From contig JAWHQI010000276.1 in assembly GCA_033032865.1 (NCBI GenBank), forward strand, positions 1,736,001 through 1,800,000: a stretch of DNA of 64,000 bases, read 5' to 3'. Made by a program: the position numbers and the translations under genes. Origin of the DNA: Dactylorhiza incarnata (lineage: Eukaryota; Streptophyta; Magnoliopsida; Asparagales; Orchidaceae). Positions 1 to 11,274 of this stretch are shown here, piece by piece (position 1 is the first letter of the stretch; every line of letters starts with the position of its first letter). The notes below the pieces were generated by a model, which saw nothing but the letters and a program-made list of their open reading frames with translations, was not told where the DNA came from and did not search any database.

Positions 1-95
1 TCAAATGATGATAAAGGCTTTGAAAGATGCATGGTTGTCAAATTAGTTGCTTGAATTAAAATATTCTCATACCCCATACGGAGGACAAGTGTGCC

Positions 96-707
96 CTAAC
101 AAACATCAAATACTGCTCGCGTAGTGGACAAGAAGGGACGACCAAGGATAAGAGGTATCCCGATGTATTCTTCCATATCAAGGATAACGAAGTCTACCGG
201 TAAAGTAGACACGCCAACCTCAACTGGCACATCATGAATCACCCCAAAGGGGGTCTTCACGCAGCGATCATCCGATTGTAATTTGATGTCGGTGGGGGTA
301 GGTTCTCCTATTTGTAATCTTTGGGCTAAGCTATATGGGATAATATTAACACTAGCGCCCAGATCGGCGAAAGCATTTGAAAAATGAGTAGTTCCTATAG
401 TGCATGAAATATTAAAATTAGAATTAATATTATTAGCCCGCTCGATCAAACGAGTGGGGTAAGGAAGATGGGGTTGAAATTCTGGAAGGGGAAGAGATGA
501 TGGGGTAGGTGAAATTTCCTCTCCAATATCGGTGTTCGAATCATCCGCAAAGGTCACAGCCATGACATTTGAAGTTGTCAGTGGTGTTCTTTTCGGCTGA
601 TCGGTGACCATTTTTAAGAGTTGCCCCACTTGGTTCTCCAAATTCCGCAAGGACCCTTGTAAATTGTGGACATCCGCATCATTTTTAGAAATGTATTTAT
701 TAACCAC
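96..707 (-). pseudogene. Gag C-terminus and aspartic protease of element A
   Basis: The N-terminal 60 residues are a helical segment (NLQGSLRNLENQVGQLLKMV) typical of the Gag end in this lineage. Residues about 90-203 are a retropepsin-like protease with the active-site motif DLGAS at about residues 116-120 and the flap-to-C-terminal motif ILGRPFLSTTRAVFDV. The protease would cleave the Gag-Pol polyprotein in the particle. The frame ends at a stop at 96, and bases 1-95 hold no further clear coding. It is in a different frame from gag upstream, so the polyprotein is broken. Confidence 0.82.
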
Positions 708-1909
708 CTCCTCGAGAGAAGGCGGTCTTGGGGCTTGCGGTGGAAGAGAGGAATTTGGAGGAGCAAGGGAAGCATTACCCGTGTTACCTTGATTACCCCA
801 GGATAAATTGGGGTGGTTCCTCCAACCTGGGTGATATGTGTTGCAGTAGTGATTGTTGCCCGGATTGAAGTGTGCCGGTTTGGATTACCCATGTAATCCA
901 CATGCTCCGCCGCAATTTGATTGGGCTCCCAAGTTGGTGTAGAAGAGGGAGCAGTCATCCCTTCTATTTTTTTATTTAAAAGCTCAACCTGTAGAGACAA
1001 ATTAGAAATAGAGTCAATTTCATACATCACGGTAGGTATATTAGGGCGAGACCGTGGTGTACTCCATTGATAAGTGTTCATGTCCATCCCCTCTAAAAGC
1101 TCTTGCGCACCCGCCAGTGTTTTATTATTTAAGGTTCCACCAGCGGCGGCGTCAATCATTTGACGCGTTTGGAGATTAAGGCCATTATAAAATGTGTGGA
1201 TCTGCAACCAATCGGGGATTGCATGATGGGGGCAATGATGCAAATATTCTTTAAAACACTCCGAAGTATCATATAGCGTTTCCTATTCAACTTGGGAGAA
1301 GGAAATAATATCCTTATGCAATTGGGCTGATTTAGCAGGAAGAAAATATTTCGTAAGAAATTGTTCCGTCATTTGAGCCCATGTGGTGATAGATCCTCTC
1401 GAAAGAGAATTTAGCCACTGCTTAGCCTTATTGCGCTGGGTGAATGGAAAAAGTTGAAGCCTTATTGCGTTATCAGATACCCCATTAATTTTGAAAGTAT
1501 CGTATATTTCTAGAATACTAAAAATATGCGCGTTGGGATCCTCGTCTCTTAGCCCATCAAATTGTACATATTGTTGTCCCATTTGAATGATGTTTGGCTT
1601 TAACTCAAAATTATTGTTCGCAATTGCAGGTCAAACAATACTAGAAGGGGTATCATCCAGGTTAGGTCGAGCATAATAGGACATAGTCCATTCCGCAACC
1701 GCATCCTGATTTGGATCACCCATATTAGAAGAAGTGGAAGAGGAGGGAGAAGAAGAAGAAGAAGTATTCGGAAAGGAAGTGTCGCCTACAGATTCCTCAA
1801 TCGGATCTTGAGAATTTGGTCTTTGGAATCTTAAGCGTTGTCGAATGGTTTGCTCGATTTCCGGATCCAATTCAAGAAGATCTGATGGATTCCTTCGGTC
1901 ATACACCAA
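614..1909 (-). pseudogene. Gag of element A, interrupted
   Basis: Capsid-type Gag of an Athila element, which would build the cytoplasmic virus-like particle. Three open segments (1631-1909, 1283-1582, 614-1243) share one frame and are separated by stops, one a TGA probably from CGA. The N-terminus is acidic and serine-rich. The middle carries the retrotransposon gag motif around LFPFTQRNKAKQWLNSL and GSITTWAQMTEQF, followed by YNGLN..TRQMIDAAAGGTLNNKT. A frameshift near 870 moves the reading to the frame used by the protease segment. The ATG at 1909 begins with MVYDRRN. Leader 1910-2184 separates it from the primer site and shows no gene. Element H has a close homologue. Confidence 0.8.
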
Positions 1910-2184
1910 AAAGAAAAAAAGAAAAGCTTAGGAATTAAGGATAAGAGAAATAATAAATAAAAAGAGATATAATATATTTTGAATTTTTTTTTTGTTTGAT
2001 TTATTTATAATATTTAATTGGTCTTACATTTCCTGAGGACTACCTCGAGAAGGGTTTGCAGCGGTACTAGGAGATAAGATGGGATGAGAGCCCAAATCTC
2101 CCTTTCTAAGAATTTAATTGCACCTTAAAAAGAAAACAAATGATAAAATTAATAGAACTAAGCTTTCAAAATATCAACAATTAG
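1910..2184 (-). other. Untranslated leader of element A
   Basis: AT-rich sequence between the primer site and the gag ATG. I see no ORF or RNA gene. Confidence 0.6.
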
Positions 2185-2202
2185 TCCCCGGCAAAGGCGC
2201 CA
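2185..2202 (-). other. Primer binding site of element A (tRNA-Asp)
   Basis: The minus strand reads TGGCGCCTTTGCCGGGGA. This is complementary to the 3' end of plant tRNA-Asp(GUC) with one mismatch and lies six bases inside the LTR, as expected for a minus-strand priming site. Confidence 0.85.
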
Positions 2203-2208
2203 AAAACT

Positions 2209-3720
2209 TGATGAATAATTTCCGCGCTGCGCAAAATTAAAGTGTTATCCACGTATAATTCGATAAGGCAAGTGTACCAATCACTTTATAGTATAGGATT
2301 TAGAAAATCAAGTGTCATATTTTTCCGGGCTTGTTGAGTACTTCTACTCACAAAGAAGAGCTATTATTTTATCGATCGAAAGTTGGGTTTGTTTTGGAAA
2401 AACGATTTGGAGAAAATTAACTACTGAGAAATTTGATGATTAGAGAACTAGCACTTGATCTAGAATCCTTTTGAAATAAAATAAACTTCTTTAAGGATTA
2501 AACTGAAAACTTCTAAATTATTTACTTCGACCATGGTGGTTCCCAAAATATGATAGAACCTCTCTCGAGAGAACTATCAACTAACCTTAGGTTGATCGAC
2601 TAAGACCCCTCGGCCAGTCGAAACCCCTAAGCTTGGCATAGGCGGTGAACCCCTCTACTGGATTTGATTCCAGTCTGGAAGATTTATATCACCCTCTCTC
2701 GAGGAGTGCATGAAACTCTTTTTATCTTTGAGTGATCTCCTCGTTCACATGGATCTCTCGATCACTAGCATACGGATCTTAGATCGAGAAACATATTCAC
2801 GACATATGAATTCGAAGAAATTAGAATCAAAGATAAATCAAAGCGAAATAATATAGAGAGCTTGTTAATTTTTATAAGAACAAAGCAAAGTTTATTTTAT
2901 TCCAAAGTTCGTCATGATCAAGTGCTAATTGAAATTTAGCTACTCATCACGATAAGGGAAATACATATAGATGATAAAAGAGACATGATAAAAACTAGAA
3001 TACTTGAATTAAAATTGCAATAATATAAAAACTTACAACTTATAGAAAAACTAGCTAGAACAACAAAAATAGTAAACTAAAGCTAGAAATTCACTCCAAA
3101 ATTGAACTCCCGTACTTCTGGAGATTGCTGCCTTTTATAGGTGAAAAATCGGGGAGTCACGCCCTTGGTCATGCCCGTGACCAAGGGCGTGTAAGCTGCG
3201 TAATTGCTGTCTTGAAAGCTCAGGAACGTTGGGGAAGAGAAACTACCAGAAATCAATTGCATGGCGGGTCATGGCCTAGGTCACGCCCATGACCGAGGGC
3301 GTGTAAGCTGGAAACGGCGGGAGTTGATTGCTGGCAGCATTGAATGTATTCCGGGCGAGCCACGCCTGTGACCTTTAGTTCACGCCCTCTGTCACTCCCG
3401 TGGCAAAGGGCGTATAATTTTAATCTTACATGGCAATGAGTTTTGGCAGCTGGAAGGCGGCTGGGCTGGTCATGGCCATGACTTGGGGTCACGGCCTGGG
3501 TCACTCCTGTGACCAAGGGCGTGTACTTTGCGATTTCTGCCGAAATGCTCCAAATAATCTCCTGATTACTTTTATGAGCTTTAAATTGCTATTGGTAGCC
3601 CAAATTACCTGAAAATACAAAAATAAGTGAAGTAAGTGATAAATTATATTAAAAATAAATAAAAATAAATTAATTATTGATAAAATATTATATAAAACAA
3701 CTATAAATGATGCATTATCA
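2209..3720 (-). repeat. 5' LTR of element A
   Basis: Bounded by TGATGAATAA and TGCATTATCA, giving the expected TG...CA ends. On the minus strand a TATA box (CTATAAAAGG) lies at about 3132-3142. Between about 3140 and 3525 are repeated CpG-rich self-complementary motifs, GTCACGCCC facing GGGCGTG. The right end abuts foreign coding sequence of element B, and the left end is followed by the primer binding site. The LTR holds no credible gene; short ORFs here are chance. Confidence 0.85.
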
Positions 3721-6180
3721 GACATCGAGTCCCACCTTCGGGACCTCAAAGAAACCTTTGGGACTTTGAGAAAGTTCAAAATGAAGCATAACCCCCAGAA
3801 GTGTGTCTTCGGGGCCAGCCGAGGGAAGTTCCTGGGTCACTTGCTCACCCCGACAGGGGTTGAGCCTAACCCGGACAAGGTAAAGGAAATCATGGAGTTA
3901 AGGTCACCGAGGAATGCGACGATGGTTCAACGCCTCACGGGGAAGCTGGCTGGACTTAGTAGGTTCCTCTCTAGGGCGGGAGAGAAGTGTGCACCCTTCT
4001 TAAAGGTATTACGGGGGAACCAAAAGTTCGAATGGACCCCTGAGTGTGAAGGAGCCTTTCAAGCATTGAAGGAACAATTGACCCAAGCCCCATTGCTGCA
4101 AGGGCCGAGAGGAGGAGAGTACCTATCCCTATACCTAGGGGTAGGACCCGAGGTAGTAAGTTCAGTGTTGGTCCGGGAAGAAGGCAGAAGGAAAATCCCA
4201 ATCGACTACGTTAGCCGAGTGCTGGGGAAGGCAAAGCTCCGATACCCCATCCTAGAGAAGTTGTCCTTCGCCTTGGTGGTGTCGGCCCAGAATCTCCGGC
4301 ATTATTTCCAAGCACATCTGATCAAGGTTGTAACCGAACGACCCCTTCACAACATCATGGAAGGGGGGAGCACTCCGGAAGGCTGGCCAAGTGGTTAGTG
4401 GAACTAAGTGAATTCGATATCTTGTATGTGCCCAGGTTGTCCATAAAGGCCCAAGAAGTGGCGGATTTTTTGGTGGACTTTGTGACCGAGGTGGAAGAGT
4501 CTGAGCTACCCTTCTTGGTGGCTTGGAAAATGCTGGTCGACGGGGCCTCAGGAAAACATTCCTTCACGGGAGGAGTGGTTTTGGTAAGCCCCCAAGGGAC
4601 AAGGATCGAGCATGCAATCAATATTCATTTTCCCCTCACCAAAACCAGGCCAAGTATGAGGCAGTGATAGCAGGCCTAAGGCTGGCCCGGGAGTTAGGAG
4701 TGCAAGATGTGGAGGTATTGACAGACTCCATGGTGGTGGCTTGCCAGGTCAGGGGGGAGTTCGAGTTAAAGGAGTCAACTCTACAGCGGTACTTGGAAAA
4801 GGTCAAGGGGCTCATAGGAAAGTTTCAGGCCTTCTTGATCCGTCATGTGCCAAGGGAGGAGAGTGCCGCGGCGGACCTCCTAGCCAGGTTTGGTCCCAGG
4901 GCATGGGGGGACAATGTCAGATCTTTTCCGTCCATCCATCGAGGAGGGGGAGCTGATGGAGGTAGACCAGCAGAAGTCATGGATGGATCCCTTCATCACC
5001 TTCCTGACATCGGGGAAGTTCCCCGAGGGGGATCTGGACAAACAACGATTCAGGTATAAGTCTACTTACTACTCTTTGCACGAATGGGGACTATACCGGA
5101 AGACACTCTCGAGGCTCCTAGCCCAGAGTGTGGCAGAGGAGGATGTCCCGAGGGTCCTGGAGGAGATCCACTCGGGAGAGTGTGTCAGCCACTCCAGGAG
5201 CCAAATCTTGTAGGTGAGAGTATTGAGGCAAGGCTACTTTTGGACTACCCTCAGCAAGGATGCGGCGGAATTTGCAAGGAAGTGTTCAAAGCGTCAGTTG
5301 TTCGCTCCTCTCCAGTTCTTGCCAACCCATAGATTCCAAACCATCACAACGCCCTGGACCTTTGCAATATGGGGGTTGGACTTGGTGGGTCCATTTCCCC
5401 AAGCAAGCGGCCAAAGAATGTTCTTACTAGTGATGATTGATTATTTCTCCAAGTGGCTGGAGGTGAAGGCGCTGGCCAAGGTAACATCCCAAGTCATTAG
5501 AAACTTTATATGGGGTGAGATAATTTGCAGGCAAGAGCTTCCACTAGCCATAGTTACGGACAATGGGCCGCAGTTTGCCAGCGATGAGGTCGTCAGCTTC
5601 TACACCCAGCTCGGCATAGATCTTCGGTTTGCCTCAGTCCACCACCCGAGGAGAAACGAGCAAGTGGAGGTGGCCAACCAAATTATCGTGAACTTGCTAA
5701 AGAAGAAGGTCGAGAACCTCAGGGGCAACTGGGCAGAGCAGTTTCCCTCGGTCCTCTGGGCCCTGAGGACCACTCTGAAAATGGCCATGGGAGAGACTCC
5801 ATTTAAGCTCTCCCACGGGTCTGAGGCCATCCTTCCCATAGAGTTTGAGGTGAAATCACCCAGGGTGGTCGCCGCGGCTGAAGGGGATGAGGAATGGCTA
5901 GTGGAGAACGAGGCAGAACAAAGGTTGTCCTTAGACCTGGTGGAAGAGCTTCGGGACTTAGCCACTGTCCGACAGGAGGAAGTCAAGTGGCGGATGGATC
6001 GGTACTTCGAGAAATATATTAGAGTAAAACAGTTCGAGAAAGGGCAGTAGGAAAGCTCAATCCCAACTGGGAGGGACCGAGGAAGTGCTCAGGTCAGGAG
6101 GGTACCACCTCCGAGATGTGGAATGGGTACCCCTCGGCCTGGCTATGAGCGAGGATGACCTGAAGCGGTTCTACCCTTAA
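3721..6180 (+). pseudogene. Pol fragment of Tat element B: reverse transcriptase end, RNase H, second RNase H, integrase
   Basis: The reading starts inside reverse transcriptase (HLRDLKETFGTLRKFKMKHNPQKC, then FLGHLLTPTGVEPNPDKV), because A inserted at 3720. A degenerate RNase H follows to about 4370, then a frameshift. The second, archaeal-type RNase H (LVDGAS, GGVVLVSP, YEAVIAGLRLA, HVPREESAAADLLARFG) spans about 4400-4900 with another frameshift near 4650. Integrase is in 5214-6050, with core motifs GLDLVGPFP, VTDNGPQF and NEQVEVANQIIVNLL, where Q replaces one usual residue after NE. A shifted frame carries the C-terminal motif to RFYP and TAA at 6180. At least four frame breaks make it inactive. 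Confidence 0.85.
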
Positions 6181-6250
6181 AACTTTTTGTAATTGGTTGG
6201 TTATATGTTTGACTCATCACATGTTGGTTTCAATATTTTTCCTAGGCACA

Positions 6251-7402
6251 GGTATCAAGTATTTTGTGCTGGAATGCCCCGGACGATCCCACTACCGGTC
6301 TCTCACTAGCCAGTGGGTCAGGTTGATCTCGCAGAGAGGATGTCAAGGTATCAAGTATTTTGTGCTGGAATTCTCCAGACGATCCCGCTGCCGGGTTCTC
6401 AATAGCTGGTAGGTCAGGTTGATCTCGCGGAGAGGCTGGCAAGGTATCAAGTATTTTGTGCTTAAATGCCCCGGACACTCCTGTTGTCAGGCTCTCACTA
6501 GCCGGTGGTCAGGTTGATCTCGCAGAGAGGCTGGCAAGGTATCAAGTATTTTGAGCTGGAGTGCCCCGGACTATCCCGGTACCGGGCACTCACTAGCCAG
6601 TGGGTCAGGTTAATCTTGTGGAGAGGCTGATAAGGTATCAAGTATTTTGTGCTGGAATGCCCCGGACGATCCCGCTATCGGGCTCTTACTAGCCGGTGGG
6701 TCAGGTTGATCTCGCGGAGAGGCTGGCAAGGTATCAAGTATTTTGTGCTGGAATGCCCCGAATGATCCCGATGCCGGGCTCTCACCAGCCAGGGAGTCAG
6801 GTTGATCTGGCGGAGAGGCTGGCAAGGTATCAATTATTTTGTGCTGGAATGCCCCGGAAGATCCCACTGCTGGGTTCTCACTAGCCGGTAGGTCAGGTTG
6901 ATCTCGCGGAGAGGCTGGCAAGGTATCAAGTATTTTGTGCTGGAATGCCCCAGACGATCCCGCTACCGGGCTCTCACTAGCCGGTGGGTCAGGTTGATCT
7001 TGTGGAGAGGCTGATAAGGAATCAAGTATTTTGTGCTGGAATGCCCCAGACGATCCCGCTATCGGGCTCTCACTAGCCGGTGGGTCAGGTTGATCTCGCG
7101 GAGAGGCTGGCAAGGTATGAAGTATTTTGTGCTGGAATGCCCCGAATGATCCCTCTGTCGGGCTCTCACTAGCCAGGGAGTCAGGTTGATCTCGCGGAGA
7201 GGCTGGCAAGGTATCAATTATTTTGTGTTGGAATGCCCCGGACGATCCCACTGCTTGGCTCTCACTAGCCGGTGGGTCAGGTTGATCTCGCAGAGAGGCT
7301 GGCAAGGTATCAAGTATTTTGTGCTGGAATGCCCCGGACGATCCCGCTGCCGGGCTCTCACTAGCCGGTGGGTCAGGTTGATCTCGCAGAGAGGCTGGCA
7401 AG
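6251..7402 (+). repeat. 96-bp tandem array in the 3' region of element B
   Basis: The phrase GGTATCAAGTATTTTGTGCT recurs at 6251, 6347, 6443, 6538, 6634, 6730, 6826, 6922, 7018, 7114, 7210 and 7306, and the array ends near 7402: twelve units of 96 bp (one of 95). Each unit holds ATGCCCCGGACGATCCC and GGTCAGGTTGATCTCGC. The period is divisible by three, which keeps reading frames open on both strands and explains a 263-codon frame that I do not regard as a gene. Units 5-7 share private variants with units 9-11, indicating a 384-bp (4 x 96) block duplication. Confidence 0.95.
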
Positions 7403-8033
7403 TAAGCTGTTTGTGTTGATGGGCTCGGTTCGTAAAGTCTCTCAAGGTAAGGTCTGTAACGGGTGAGCCTCGGTGCTCGCTCGCACGAGAAACATAGGCA
7501 ATATCGGAGGAAAAATGCCTAAGTCCAATGCTCACGGCGAGGTGGCCGAAAACGGTGGCAACAAAGTTCTCCAGGTCTGATCCAGGCTCGCAAAACATTA
7601 GGGGGATTTCTATGCAACACCTAAAGTAAGCTAGTCCGGGTCCGCTGACATGGTAATTAACAAACAACACTGGTCGCCCGCAGGGGTTGTGGCGAGTGAG
7701 GTTGGGAAAAGCAGCAGGAATTTCACCTAACAAACATCTAAGCGAGAGGAGCTATGCGAACGCCCTATCGGGTGTGCGCGAGGTATGGTAGCGAGAAATG
7801 GAGGAACATTAAACTAGTGAAACTAACCATTGTAGAGGAATAGCGTATTAATTCGAGCGCGGATAAGCATATTATTGCGAGCATAAGAAAAGGCATGGGC
7901 ACGAGCAAAGAAAAATGACATTAAAGATCAAATAAGATTTCTTTTCATTTCTTAAAATAGGGTCATTACATGTGATAGCGAACTCTCCAGGAAAAATGAA
8001 AATTTACATTTAAAAAGCAAGAAAAGGTCAAGG
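7403..8033. other. Non-coding spacer of element B between the array and the antisense gene
   Basis: About 630 bases rich in short GCGAGC-type motifs, with no convincing ORF. It lies directly downstream of the antisense gene's stop at 8034 and probably serves as its 3' untranslated and terminator region (inference). Confidence 0.5.
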
Positions 8034-8366
8034 CTATTCGCCGGACTGCTCCTCCTCGCTCACGCGATCTTTGGGGTCTGGGATCAGCATGAACATGTCC
8101 GGGACGACGTCCTCATCGCTGAGCTCCAGGGCATCCGAAGAAAGCAGGCATTCCCATTTGAGGGTATCGAAGACAAGGTTGGCGATGCCGATTGAATTCT
8201 TACGGGTCGCCTCCTTCTCTTCTTGCGATTGGTTGCGAGCTCCAGCTCTCGGAGGGGACGGGGGGAGCACTGCTCTGGTCAGCTCGCAGACTTTTGCCTT
8301 CAGGAGCGTGACCTCTGATTCCAAGTCGACGTTCCGCGCGAGGAGCTGACTCGCTGTTTCAGCATC

Positions 8367-8438
8367 CTGTAAAAATAAGAGGTTAAATCATGCAAAGGAA
8401 ATTTGGCGAGCGAGATATAAGTTGTATGAATGACTTAC
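8367..8438 (-). other. Intron of the antisense gene
   Basis: The 72-bp segment has consensus GTAAGT and TTTTTACAG ends, an AT-rich interior, and joins two coiled-coil exons in phase 0. Seen in sequence; splicing itself is inferred. Confidence 0.7.
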
Positions 8439-8674
8439 CATTCCACCCTTGAGGCTGGCGAGGAGACCTTCCGAGATGGCTTCTTTTCCCTTGAGGCTCG
8501 AAATCTCGTCTGAGGCCTCCTTGAGCTCGCGCTGGAGCTCTTTTGAATGCCTTTCTACGGTGAGATACCGCCGGCCCACCATGTGGGTGAGCTCCATCGA
8601 CCGGAAGTGGGCTCACAAGGCCTCGTATAAGAGCAACCGAGATCGCAGGGCGCCGAATGAGCTGCGTCCTCGTG

Positions 8675-8679
8675 ACCAT
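8675..8679. repeat. Target-site duplication of C, left copy
   Basis: ACCAT, matched exactly at 37526-37530. Confidence 0.92.
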
Positions 8680-8906
8680 TGTGACGCCCCAGGTTTTTCT
8701 TATGGTTAATTCAAGTAGGGTTATGCTGGTAGAGGTGGTTTAAATATTAAAGTTGCCATTACATGGCATTAGTGCAGAGGGCGTCACCATTTCTTGATCA
8801 TCGCCGTCTGGTGAGATTGATGCTAGGGTATCCTGTATATTTGCGTATAGGCAATTATATCATTTATAAGGGATATATGTATATATATACAAATATGTAT
8901 ATGACA

Positions 8907-8937
<31 letters not shown>

Positions 8938-11261
8938 AATATATATATTTATATTTGCACACTCACATTTGAGTATGTTGAGAATCGGGCAGAGCTCAAA
9001 TTTTCCCTTCCCTTCCCTGTTCCGTGAAGCCGGCGAGTCGCGCGGGCTAGGGTTTGGCGTCGGGGCGTCGGGGCGTCGGGGGGTCGGACGGTGTCGAGCG
9101 TCGCCGGAGCCGTCGAAGGTGAGGATCGTGGTCGTCGGAGCATTGTTTCTTCGCCGGGGCCAAGGATCCGGGCGGCTCCTTCCCTGCTTGTCGTGATCCG
9201 GCCGTGCGTCGCCGGATATCCAAGGCAAGAAAACCTTTCTTCTCCTCCTTCCTCCGTCCCTTTCCTGTTACCTTTTTAGCATAGTGCTTGTGTTGGTATT
9301 TAGCTTACCCTATTTTGATGCTTGGGGGAAATTGGTTTTGATGCAACCTTTACCTAGTTGATTTTGATCCCCTGCCCTAGACTTTTTTTGTGATAGTTTG
9401 GGAGGGGCTGCTGTGGCTTGTTTTATTTAGGGGTGCTCTTTTTGGTATGCTTTCCTTGGTTGGCTGGTGTTGTTGCTTTGTTGTTGTTATCCCTTCTTCC
9501 TTACCTAGTTCTGCTGCTGTTGTTGGCCTTGGTTGGCTGCTGTTGTTGCTTTGCTGCTGTTGTTTCATTAAGGGCTACCCATTTTTCTTTCTTCTTCTTT
9601 TTCTAGTGGGGCTGCTGTTGTTGGCCTTGGTTAGGCTGCTGCTGTTGCTTTTGATGGGGCTGCCTCTTATCTTTGATAAATTGGGGGTTGTGGTGTGTTT
9701 ATGTTAGGGGGCTGCTGTATTATTAATTGGGGGGCTGATCCTTGTTGATTTGGGGCTACTTTCTGTATTTTTATTATGAGGGGCTGCTGTTATAATGCCT
9801 TTATAAGGGCTGCTGTTATGAATTCCTTATGGGGGGCTGCTCTTATTCTTGTGCAATTTAATAGGGGCTTCTCTTATGTCCTTTGGTCTAATGGGGGCTG
9901 CTGCTGGGGTATGCTTCTTGTGCCTTGGCTTGTGTCAATTCCGATTTCTGTCTCCTTTGAGGATGTTTTATAATTATCCTTGTTGGGGGTTTATTTTGGG
10001 GCTGGTTTGCTGTTATCTTACTTAGAGGGCTGCTGTTACATGGGGGCTGCCCCTTGTGACTGTTTATGCTAGTCCCGAATGGTGGTTATGTGTATAACTC
10101 TGCATATCTCTTATTACTACTTGGCTAAATATTGATGGACTTGTTTAAACTGGGTTGATGTGTAAAGGGAACAATGGGGTCCTCCATCACAGTTCTTTTA
10201 ATAGTGGTTGGTAGGACAATGAGACCACCACCACAGCGCCTTTGATTAATTGGGGTGAATGTCCCCTTTATGTGAGTGGATAGTGACATTGTTTGGGTCC
10301 GCCACCACTGGTCCTTTCTGCACTATATGCCAAATTTTGATATGCTCTTGCGGGATCCTCTTGACCGTCTATTACTGAAATCCTTATATAAGCGTATATA
10401 TATAGAAATATATATGTGTATATGTATATATATATGTGTTTATATACTCCGTTCAGACTGGTTAGGTTACTTGTCACTTTACCTGCTCTTACTTATAATT
10501 ATGCTGTTTTCTTGCATCCTTTGGGCTGAGGCATTCTTTTCTTATGGATGCCTCAGGTTTAGGTTCGTAGCTGCCACAGGTTTTAGAGCAGGTTCGTTCA
10601 GTTTCTCGGGTGGAGGGCTTTCCTCCCTATTAGGTAAGGAGGCAGTTTCTTTTGTTGTACCCCTTTCTTTTGGTCTATTGACTGTCTTCCTGCGGGTTCG
10701 TGTCAGTTGTTGACGCCCGTATGGTTTTTGTTTAGCTTACTTGCCCATGCTGTTGTTACCTTTTTTGTACTTGTACACTCTGGGAAAAGTTTTATTTTGC
10801 TGGTTATTAATCAAAATCTTATAGCAAAACCTATTCCCTTAACTTGCCATGATGCTCTTACTATTACGTATCACACATTTGCAAAGCTTAAACCAAAACA
10901 GAAATAGTTTTTCCTTATTATATATATACTAAATTTAGTCCTACCTTCTCCCTAGAGACATCTCTGGTCTTCGGAGCCTTTAGGAATAAAATGAACTTAT
11001 TTTCTTCCGTTGTGTACGCATATCTTTGATAAAGAGCGGCTATGTAAACCACAGGTCCGAGGGACACGGCTTCCTAACCTAATGAAAATAATCATAAAAG
11101 ATAATGCTTTTATTAATTCATATCTTTTCTCGTAAAAATGTTCATTTGAGTGCTCGCCTGAACGTCTGTAGTTGTCCCCTGCAGGACGTGGCATCATGAC
11201 GCGTGTTTTCCCTCTTTACTCTGATATTATAATTTATTTCGGGAAAATATGGGTTATGAAA
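8680..11261 (+). repeat. 5' LTR of chromovirus C
   Basis: Starts TGTGACGCCCC and ends at GGTTATGAAA, where the 3' LTR has GGTTGTGACA, so the terminal CA has mutated to AA. A TATA box (TATATAAG) is at 10385-10392. It contains AT microsatellites at about 8870-8960 and 10390-10440, and a long stretch with many GGGGCTGCT motifs at about 9400-10050. ORFs inside are products of these simple repeats and not genes. Confidence 0.93.
10385..10392 (+). promoter_or_regulatory. TATA box in the 5' LTR of C
   Basis: TATATAAG, conserved in the other LTR at 36641-36648. It is the likely core promoter for the genomic transcript. Confidence 0.55.
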
Positions 11262-11263
11262 GT

Positions 11264-11274
11264 TGGTATCAGAG
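11264..11274 (+). other. Primer binding site of C (initiator tRNA-Met)
   Basis: TGGTATCAGAG, two bases after the LTR. It is complementary to the 3' end of plant initiator tRNA-Met. Confidence 0.88.

Larger units (their letters stand above)
1..3720 (-). mobile_element. Element A: Athila-type Ty3/gypsy retrotransposon, cut by the window edge
   Basis: Reading on the minus strand, this is the 5' part of an LTR retrotransposon: a 5' LTR (2209-3720), a tRNA-Asp primer binding site (2185-2202), a leader, gag (about 614-1909) and the protease (96-707). The rest of pol and the 3' LTR lie left of the window. Gag and protease resemble element H at 47.6-58.7 kb, whose reverse transcriptase is of Athila type, so the lineage call is by similarity. 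It inserted into the reverse transcriptase of Tat element B, whose coding sequence begins directly after 3720. The second copy of its target-site duplication is out of view. Confidence 0.85.
8034..8679 (-). pseudogene. Antisense spliced gene of Tat element B, C-terminal exons
   Basis: This is the end of a gene running opposite to pol; its N-terminal part is at 37531-38880, separated by chromovirus C. The penultimate exon (8439-8679) encodes a charged coiled coil (VERHSKELQRELKEASDEISSLKGKEAISEGLLASLKGGM). A clean intron follows at 8367-8438: donor ATG|GTAAGT, acceptor TTTTTACAG|GAT, phase 0. The last exon (8034-8366) starts DAETASQLLARN, continues a leucine-rich helix and ends in an acidic tail (SDEDVVPD..EEEQSGE). 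There is an in-frame TGA near 8612, probably from CGA. The function of these proteins is unknown; they recur as extra ORFs in Tat-lineage elements. Confidence 0.72.

Noticed and set aside
6610..7401. 263-codon open frame on the minus strand
   Set aside because: It is a by-product of the 96-bp array: the period is divisible by three and the protein repeats every 32 residues with no domain.
6251..7402. CRISPR-like array
   Set aside because: Units are contiguous and fully similar, with no unique spacers, and the setting is a plant retrotransposon.
8763..8972. Tyr/Ile-rich ORF
   Set aside because: Translation of a TATATG microsatellite in the LTR.
9390..9707. Leucine- and valine-rich ORF resembling a membrane protein
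   Set aside because: It comes from the GGGGCTGCT/TTGTTG repeat field inside the LTR of C and is broken in the other LTR.
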